From the NCBI GenBank assembly GCA_964460305.1, contig CAYWRA010000030.1, positions 1 through 26,618 of the forward strand: a DNA stretch of 26,618 bases, written 5' to 3'. The notes beneath the pieces are model-generated. The model had not been told where the DNA came from. It saw nothing but the letters and a program-made list of their open reading frames with translations, and did no database searches. Positions within the stretch are counted from its first letter, which is position 1. Every line of letters starts with the position of its first letter. The stretch is from JAPLCX01 sp964460305 (GTDB lineage Bacteria > Auribacterota > Tritonobacteria > UBA1439). A program made the position numbers and the translations under genes. Of the stretch, positions 21,845-26,618 are shown piece after piece.

Positions 21845-22623
21845 ATATGAACGACAACTGGCACCTTAAGATCTTCAAGAAATCGATCCTCAAGCAGGCG
21901 AAGCTCGACGAGATCCGCCGGTTTCTCCCTCCGCTCGATGGGAAGGTTTGCCTCGATCTCGGCGGCGATAACGGGATCATCAGCTATTTCCTGCGCGAGG
22001 GGGGCGGCGTATGGCACAGCGCCGATCTCACCGACGGCGCGGTCGCGTCGATACGGTCGCTCGTGAAAACGAACGTGTTTAAGGTTGACGGAGAGACATT
22101 GCCGTTCCCCGACCGCTCGCTCGACCTCGTGGTCATCATAGACTTCCTCGAACACATTCCCCGCGATCGCGAGTTCATATCGGAGCTCGCCAGGGTGATG
22201 AAACCATCGGGTGTGCTGCTGATCAACGTCCCCCACCTAAAAAGGCGCTCAACCATCCGGTGGGTGAGGAAAGTGCTCGGGTTGACGGACGAGAAGCACG
22301 GTCACCTGAGGCCTGGGTATACGAGAGAGGGCATCAAGTCCATCCTCGAAGGGAAGTTCACCGTAACCGAAACGCGCACCTATTCTAAATTCTTCACGGA
22401 GATGTTGGATGCGTTGATACAGGTCGGCTATGGGGGCTCTTCCGGAGAGGATGCGCATTCCGACAAGGGATTATTGGTCACGGAGAGGGAGCTTAAGAAG
22501 AAGGCTAAAAAATTCAAGCTCTACACGGTTCTTTATCCATTCTTCCGCTGCTTTTCCGCGCTGGACGGGCTCCTATGGCGCGCCGAGGGAGAGAAGATGA
22601 TCGTGAAAGCGGTGCGGGCCTAA
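21835..22623 (+). CDS. SAM-dependent methyltransferase, class I
   Basis: 262 residues from ATG 21835, or 258 from ATG 21847 (MNDNWH). The first four codons (MYHY) come from the repeat hairpin, so the second ATG may be the original start. Motif I is VCLDLGGDNGIISYFL (38-53). The acidic strand-2 residue is in HSADLTDGAV, the TLPFPDRSLDLVVIIDFLEH block is typical of Methyltransf_11, and RVMKPSGVLLINVPH follows. The C-terminal third (about 165-262) is basic and hydrophobic, perhaps membrane-associated (YTVLYPFFRCFSALDGLLW). Probably works with the neighbouring glycosyl- and methyltransferases; substrate unknown. Confidence 0.88.
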   Translation: MYHYMNDNWHLKIFKKSILKQAKLDEIRRFLPPLDGKVCLDLGGDNGIISYFLREGGGVWHSADLTDGAVASIRSLVKTNVFKVDGETLPFPDRSLDLVVIIDFLEHIPRDREFISELARVMKPSGVLLINVPHLKRRSTIRWVRKVLGLTDEKHGHLRPGYTREGIKSILEGKFTVTETRTYSKFFTEMLDALIQVGYGGSSGEDAHSDKGLLVTERELKKKAKKFKLYTVLYPFFRCFSALDGLLWRAEGEKMIVKAVRA

Positions 22624-22626
22624 CCT

Positions 22627-22712
22627 GGGTAAAAATCAGGATTAAGTGGTAAGGATTAAGCAAAAAACTGCCGCGCGCTTAATCCTGAGCGCTTAATTTT
22701 TACCACTTTTCT
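22627..22712. terminator. Iterated-word hairpin (GGATTAAG / CTTAATCC), copy 2
   Basis: GGTAAAAATCAGGATTAAG (22628 on) faces GCTTAATCCTGAGCGCTTAA and TTTTTACC (ending about 22704). It lies between the convergent methyltransferase (plus, stop 22623) and secreted protein (minus, stop 22723), the place for a two-way terminator. It shares AAGCAAAAAACTGCC with copy 1 at 21775. Confidence 0.75.
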
Positions 22713-22722
22713 ATGCGGGGCG

Positions 22723-23604
22723 TTAGTTATAAAAAAGCTCCCAGCCCTTGGTCATATAGTTGTCCCAGTGGCCGGTCGACCCGTAGAGCGAGCACTTGAA
22801 GGTAATCTTATTTGTGCCCTTGTGAAAGAAAGCGTAGGGGACGCGGAAAGATGACCGGCTCCAGTGATTCCCGTTGAACAGGCCCGGGATGTAGCTGGCG
22901 AACAAGTCATTAATGTATATCGAGTTATTAGTATAGTACGTGCCCCAGTAAGACCCCCGGAGCACAGTAGTGCCTCTAGGCGCCGGGTTGAGTATAAAAT
23001 TCCTCTCGACCACTTTCCCCTCGGGGTAAGGGACCTCCCAGGTTGCCATGTAGGGGTCATACCCGTCTCCCACGTGTATTGTCTCGCCCAGTACGACCGC
23101 ATAATACTGGAAGGCGGAGAACGTGTTGGATACTTCTACGGGCGACCCGTCGGAACGGATGAAATCCAAGCTTCCATGGCGGGTCAAGACCGCCGCGAAC
23201 GCGTAGTTGCTCTCATACGTGTTTGTTGAGACGGTATTGATGAGCAATGAGCCGACAACGGGGGCAGGTGGAAAAGTAACGTTGCTTAGAGTGGGGACAA
23301 GCGGGCTGTTGCCGTATGTATAGCTGCTTTGCATACCCGGCCTGAAGAGTAGAACGGTGCCGCCCGCAAATGCATCGATTATGCTCGATGGGCCGTCGGA
23401 AGTGACCGGATTGTGTATCGCAAGTAGGTATACGTCCACCGGTATCCCCTGATAATTATACGTGTCAAAGTTGCAGCTATAGGACAGCCTTACCGTGCCG
23501 TTGAGATTTACTACGGCTACCGAGAGATCGACGTAATTCTGGCCCCATGCGGCGGCTCCGTAAAGGAGCGGTAGAAGGACAGACAATAACCCGATTTTTT
23601 TCAT
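22723..23604 (-). CDS. Secreted protein of unknown function
   Basis: 293 residues. GAGGTG precedes the ATG at 23604. A signal peptide MKKIGLLSVLLPLLYGAAAW ends near residue 21. The mature protein is rich in Tyr, Asn, Ser, Thr and Val, with beta-strand spacing throughout. A short conserved-looking N-terminal part (NYVDLSVAVVNLNGTVRLSY) reads like a repeat found in secreted pilus- or surface-type proteins. The C-terminal part (about 205-293: TTVLRGSYWGTYYTNNSIYI, GNHWSRSSFRVPYAF, FHKGTNKITFKCSLYG) looks like a jelly-roll binding domain. I recognise no family and see no catalytic motif or sorting signal. Confidence 0.75.
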   Translation of the reverse strand: MKKIGLLSVLLPLLYGAAAWGQNYVDLSVAVVNLNGTVRLSYSCNFDTYNYQGIPVDVYLLAIHNPVTSDGPSSIIDAFAGGTVLLFRPGMQSSYTYGNSPLVPTLSNVTFPPAPVVGSLLINTVSTNTYESNYAFAAVLTRHGSLDFIRSDGSPVEVSNTFSAFQYYAVVLGETIHVGDGYDPYMATWEVPYPEGKVVERNFILNPAPRGTTVLRGSYWGTYYTNNSIYINDLFASYIPGLFNGNHWSRSSFRVPYAFFHKGTNKITFKCSLYGSTGHWDNYMTKGWELFYN

Positions 23605-23673
23605 TTTTCACCTCACTATAGATCCCACAGTATACGAAATAAAGCGCCGCTCGCCAACGCAAAACAGATATAC

Positions 23674-23781
23674 CAGACGTTGTACTCAACCTGCTGGTGT
23701 ACGGGGAGTTAGCATCTTATTCGTCCCGGTACGAATAAGAACGCAACATATTGTGGGCTAGGTAATTACATACAACGTCTG
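23674..23781. repeat. 108-bp inverted-repeat element, copy 2 (MITE-like)
   Basis: Ends CAGACGTTGTA (23674-23684) and TACAACGTCTG (23771-23781). Central hairpin TCTTATTCGT/ACGAATAAGA (23715-23724 and 23731-23740). The termini and central stem match copy 1 (12947-13055) while the arms between them differ almost completely. Its last base touches the stop codon of the DUF2284 gene (TAG, 23782-23784). Confidence 0.8.
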
Positions 23782-24300
23782 CTAATCAAGCAGCACTATC
23801 CCGTAGTAATGCGCCTTGGAGGGGTCCATATCTTCGAGGGTATCGATGGGGAGACCGTTTGCGCGAACCGTGGTGAACACGTCGATGCCGCAACTCTCCA
23901 GAGAAGGCCGCGCTTTCTCGGGATGCCGGCAGCCCCTTTTGAAATCGCACGTCTCGCAGATCGTACAGGGTCCCGCCCCCATGGCGAAAGCCTTGTGGTA
24001 CCCGGCGAGGAACGCCTCCCTCTCCAGTTTTGACACGATTTCGGAAACGCCGGCGTGTTCCTTATCCGTTACCTGCACGAGGATGGCCTTTTTGTAATCT
24101 TTGAGCATTGCCCTGGTTTCATGAGGGGCAGGCGAATAGGGAGGGCAGGTCAGGCATTGGCCGTATCCATCACAGCCGAACCAGCACTTGTTGCGCACCC
24201 ATCCCGCGGTTTTGATCGTCGCCGCGCTGATGATTTTCGCCCTGCGCGCCCCGAGCTTTAGCGCCGACTTACGCAGTTGTTCGACGGTCTTTCTTTTCAT
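23782..24300 (-). CDS. DUF2284 cysteine-rich metal-binding protein
   Basis: 172 residues from the ATG at 24300; the longer frame to 24375 adds a stretch that includes repeat-type DNA. Cys motifs: CWFGCDGYGQCLTCPPYSPA (39-58) and GPCTICETCDFKRGC (111-124) with Cys137 in ESCGIDVF. This is the DUF2284 pattern, a predicted metal or iron-sulfur binding family common in anaerobes and methanogens with no proven role. ATG without a clear ribosome site. The stop codon abuts the 108-bp inverted-repeat element. Confidence 0.92.
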   Translation of the reverse strand: MKRKTVEQLRKSALKLGARRAKIISAATIKTAGWVRNKCWFGCDGYGQCLTCPPYSPAPHETRAMLKDYKKAILVQVTDKEHAGVSEIVSKLEREAFLAGYHKAFAMGAGPCTICETCDFKRGCRHPEKARPSLESCGIDVFTTVRANGLPIDTLEDMDPSKAHYYGIVLLD

Positions 24301-24375
24301 CTGGATTTTAATTATACCAAAAATGGACTCTGCCGCTTTTAATGGTTTCCAGTTGATTTTGCCGCAGATGAACAC

Positions 24376-24942
24376 GGATTAACAGTGCAATTTGGACGCA
24401 GATCGACGCAGATGACGCAGATTTTTACCACGCCACAAAGGGGCCCCTTTCCCGAAGGGATCCCTTTGGGACGGGATGGGGGATGAACACGGACAGGCGC
24501 GGTTTTTCACCGTGGCTTTAGTTTAAAGCTTACTGCTTTTTGGCACCTGATTTACCTGATTGTACTGATTAATCCAAAACGTATACACCATCACAGTTCC
24601 CTATGGGATCTTGATAGTGGGGATGGTATGTATATGTCCTGAGACCAAAAACATTCTCGCGCGTCAAGGCGGCTGGTTTTGCCACTTGATGTTTTGTTCC
24701 GTGCTGAATATTACATGCAGTTATAGAACATATCCACTGTAGCAAGCATGGCCGTTTTGCATTTATGACATGGATGATTTTAACTGTTGCAATATTGCGA
24801 AAGTTTTCGGATGATATGCGTAATGTTTATGCGCGATGACCGGTCCATTGATTAATACTTTCCAGGCCAGGGTTGTTTCAGGCATTGCTCCTCGGCTCTC
24901 CCGACGAACGGCTCTGAAGATTGCCCGGATAGTTGGTGAAGG
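24376..24942. other. Gene-poor stretch with intergenic words
   Basis: 24399-24421 repeats GACGCAGAT three times. 24437-24470 holds two adjacent palindromes, AAAGGGGCCCCTTT and CCCGAAGGGATCCCTTTGGG. CACCTGATTTACCTGATTG (24544-24562) copies the word at 12670. From about 24570 to 24940 the DNA is unremarkable, with no gene I can support on either strand. Confidence 0.55.
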
Positions 24943-25132
24943 GTGGGTGTCGGAAGTCAAGAGATTGCCGATGTGGACAAGAAAATTCAGAAGCAACTCT
25001 GTCAAGAGTCGAGGTCTGGCCCGAATGGCGCGTACTTAGCCCAACTTTCGCAACTGGTGTTCAAGAAGGACTATTTTTCGGGTCTCGATGCGATGAAATG
25101 CCTGAAGAATGGGAGGGTGGAGTTACAAAAGG

Positions 25133-25150
25133 GCTTGTGGTGAAGACCTA
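25133..25150. repeat. 18-bp direct repeat GCTTGTGGTGAAGACCTA, copy 1
   Basis: Identical to 25281-25298, 148 bp apart. The copies are in different reading frames of the broken ORF, so a protein repeat does not explain them. They might be target or recombination sequences flanking a small insertion. Confidence 0.85.
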
Positions 25151-25280
25151 CCCTCTTGCCAAGAAGTATGGATATGAGAAACTTGGCGCATATTTTTACG
25201 ATCAACGATCCGACGGAAGGACGGCAAAGAGCACAGTACTGGAGCGTCGTAGAGATGCCGGGAAGGCGCTCAAAAACAGC

Positions 25281-25298
25281 GCTTGTGGTGAAGACCTA
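25281..25298. repeat. 18-bp direct repeat GCTTGTGGTGAAGACCTA, copy 2
   Basis: Second copy of 25133-25150, ending 6 bases before the end of the broken ORF and about 75 bases before the cyclase-like gene. Confidence 0.85.
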
Positions 25299-25373
25299 GA
25301 CTGATGTAGCGCCTGTTTGCAAAGGGTTACGACTCGTGTACCCCCCCAGCTGCTCCGCTAGGAGTATTAGTCG

Positions 25374-26063
25374 ATGGAATTATTTTTTAATGCAACTCAT
25401 TTGGGGGCTCCAAATCCGGAGTTTGTTGCATGGGTTGATGTAATGGGAATTCAATCACATATGGCCCGTTCTATCTGTTCAACCGCTAACTTCGTTTACA
25501 AAACACATATAGCAGCTCTTGAAGCTCCTCGTACAGGTATCATGCTTTATCCTGTAATGGATGGCTTCTATGCTTCTTGTAGCGATATAACTACCTTTCA
25601 GAATTTCTTGTCCCATGTATTTCAGAAGATTGAGGTATTGATTGTTTCGGAAGTTAAAGTTCATTTTCGGTTTATTATTAGAGGGGGTGTGGCCTTTGGT
25701 GAAGTTTACCATGGCAAAGATCTTAAGCCAGAAGCCTCTTTCACATTAGATAATGAACCAGAGTACCGAGACAAAATACTCATTGGACAACCCATGATCG
25801 ATGCGCACGATATGGAAAAACTAGCGCCTCCCTTTGGAATTTCAATCCATCCCTCTGCTAATGCATTCAAACCTACACAGGATAATTTTAGTGGGGCATG
25901 GTGGTGGTATTGGTACAAAGAAATAGCTGATTTCGATTGTGCTCAGATGAAAAATAAGCTCAAAGAATATTTCGACTGGTGTGGGGGTAATATTCCACCG
26001 GCTTTATACTCAAGGGAGCGGATGGAATTACATCGTTTTAGAGCGGATCGGTATTTCACGTGA
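25374..26063 (+). CDS. Class III nucleotide cyclase-like protein (stand-alone)
   Basis: 229 residues, ATG with TAGGAG nine bases upstream. The motif order matches a class III cyclase homology domain: FVAWVDVMGIQS (17-28; Asp22 at the first metal position, like F-x-D-I-x-G-F), VMDGFYASC (61-69; Asp63 at the second metal position, like GDGFMA), RFIIRGGVAFGEVYHG (99-114; like RxGIHxGEVxxG), and ILIGQPMIDAHDMEKLAPPF (135-154; like GxxVNxAARLE). The Asn and Arg of the last motif are replaced (Asp144, His145, Asp146), so activity or product may differ. The rest (FSGAWWWYWYKEIADFDCAQ) is family-specific. The gene is clearly more A+T-rich than its neighbours and sits beside a transposase, suggesting transfer. 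The cyclase assignment is by motif reading and is tentative. Confidence 0.6.
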   Translation: MELFFNATHLGAPNPEFVAWVDVMGIQSHMARSICSTANFVYKTHIAALEAPRTGIMLYPVMDGFYASCSDITTFQNFLSHVFQKIEVLIVSEVKVHFRFIIRGGVAFGEVYHGKDLKPEASFTLDNEPEYRDKILIGQPMIDAHDMEKLAPPFGISIHPSANAFKPTQDNFSGAWWWYWYKEIADFDCAQMKNKLKEYFDWCGGNIPPALYSRERMELHRFRADRYFT

Positions 26064-26121
26064 TTCGAACGAAGGAGAGAGAGTAGAGATATAACTGAAA
26101 GTTGTGTATAGGGGTAAAAGA

Positions 26122-26180
26122 GCGTATCCTCCGGATCTTGGAGAAGACCCCCCTCACGTGAGGGGTAAAGGAGGATACGC
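26122..26180 (+). promoter_or_regulatory. RBS-masking hairpin in transposase leader
   Basis: GCGTATCCTCC (26122-26132) is the perfect complement of GGAGGATACGC (26170-26180), which contains the GGAGG ribosome site of the transposase at 26183. Inside the loop is a perfect 16-bp palindrome CCCCTCACGTGAGGGG (26150-26165). A transcript entering from outside would include both arms and hide the ribosome site. A start inside the loop would not. This is the read-through protection known from several insertion sequences. Confidence 0.75.
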
Positions 26181-26182
26181 CC

Positions 26183-26593
26183 ATGGAGAAAGGTATCGCA
26201 GTTGAGAGAGAAAGTCAAATAACTCAGGAATCCTGTAACGCATTGGAGATGATCGCGCGTACGGGAGCCCAGAGGATGCTACAGGTGGCCATCGAGGCAG
26301 AGGTAAGTGATTATATAGAGTTACATCGTCATCTTAACGATGGGGAAAAGCGGCTCGTGGTCAGAAATGGGTGGATGCCTGAAAGGGAGTTGCAATCGGG
26401 ACTAGGTACAATCAATCTTCAACAACCGCGGGTGAGGGATCGAAGAAAAGGCCATCGATTTACAAGTCGGATACTCCCACGGTACATGAGGAGGTTCCCG
26501 AGTATCGAGGCGCTTATTCCTATTTTATACCTGAAAGGGGTATCGACGAATGATTTTCCAGAGGGAGGGAATTGCGCTGTGAGCATTTTTTGA
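26183..26593 (+). mobile_element. IS256-family transposase, N-terminal fragment
   Basis: 136 residues. GAQRMLQVAIEAEVSDYIEL, LVVRNGWMPERELQSGLG, PRVRDRRKG and FTSRILPRYMRRFPSIEALI then LYLKGVSTNDF match the N-terminal third of IS256 (Transposase_mut) enzymes, which cut and join DNA with a DDE site lying further on. After NDF the expected continuation (EAL...) is absent and the frame reads PEGGNCAVSIF then stops. The remaining bases to 26618 do not resume the family in any frame, so the gene is truncated or joined to other DNA. No catalytic residues are present. Confidence 0.88.
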
Positions 26594-26618
26594 AGCATGG
26601 TAACAAGTGCCGGTTGTC

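Larger units (their letters stand above)
24943..25304 (+). pseudogene. Broken hypothetical ORF
   Basis: A GTG-started frame (24943-25143) reads protein-like: QEIADVDKKIQKQLCQESRS, GAYLAQLSQLVFKKDYFSG. It stops at 25143, while another frame open across the same point continues naturally to 25304 with VVKTYPLAKKYGYEKLGAYF, DQRSDGRTAKSTVLERR. One base change near 25110-25143 would join them into about 119 residues. I recognise no family. An 18-bp direct repeat spans the break region and the end. Chance open frames are a real alternative. Confidence 0.35.

Noticed and set aside
24763..25005. 80-codon open frame on the minus strand
   Set aside because: No ribosome site and no family; the opposite strand has an equally plausible frame. 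Neither can be supported alone.

Overview
The window reads as a chromosomal piece of an uncultured anaerobic bacterium with moderately high GC. The anaerobe call rests on a superoxide reductase, a desulforedoxin-like protein and a 4Fe-4S ferredoxin encoded side by side. Housekeeping genes (dimeric-type glycyl-tRNA synthetase, long-form HisG, IspE, an AURKAIP1/COX24-type small basic protein) are bacterial. The habit of filling gaps between genes with hairpins built from iterated short words recalls Omnitrophota or neighbouring uncultured phyla, but this placement is a guess from style. No rRNA, tRNA or CRISPR array was seen.

Layout. 1-469: gene-free, with a 46-bp direct repeat. 470-4345 (minus): a redox and signalling block. 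Three receiver-domain regulators lie upstream of a ferritin-like diiron protein, superoxide reductase, a small two-helix membrane protein, ferredoxin and desulforedoxin-like protein. The last six genes are closely spaced with good ribosome binding sites and probably form one oxygen-defence operon: ferredoxin and desulforedoxin can pass electrons to superoxide reductase while the ferritin-like protein handles iron or peroxide. The most upstream regulator carries a run of 12 G in its coding strand between the receiver and AraC domains, a possible phase switch. 4460-5153: a cupin and a YkgJ-type cysteine-cluster protein whose C-termini run into an intergenic repeat.

5333-8836 is an accessory stretch: a DUF2442/DUF4160 pair with the second gene frameshifted, a decayed partial copy of the same pair 1.5 kb away, two tiny membrane proteins, and two tandem paralogues sharing a beta-type C-terminal domain behind a coiled coil, one membrane anchored and one secreted. 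9235-17752 is mostly housekeeping: beta-CASP nuclease, glyS, dual-specificity phosphatase, BamE-like secreted protein, hisG, small ribosome-type protein, TPR lipoprotein, ispE. 17710-24300 is a surface-glycan and envelope region: GT39-type membrane glycosyltransferase, GT4 glycosyltransferase, two SAM methyltransferases, a secreted protein of unknown function and a DUF2284 cysteine-rich protein. 24301-26618 is a second accessory stretch: gene-poor DNA, a broken ORF, an A+T-rich class III cyclase-like protein, and the start of an IS256-family transposase behind a hairpin that hides its ribosome binding site.

The least ordinary signals are: two copies of a 108-109-bp inverted-repeat element whose ends and central hairpin are conserved while the arms diverge; at least eight families of iterated-word intergenic hairpins, some eroding into gene ends; the poly-G tract in the regulator; and the stand-alone cyclase-like gene.
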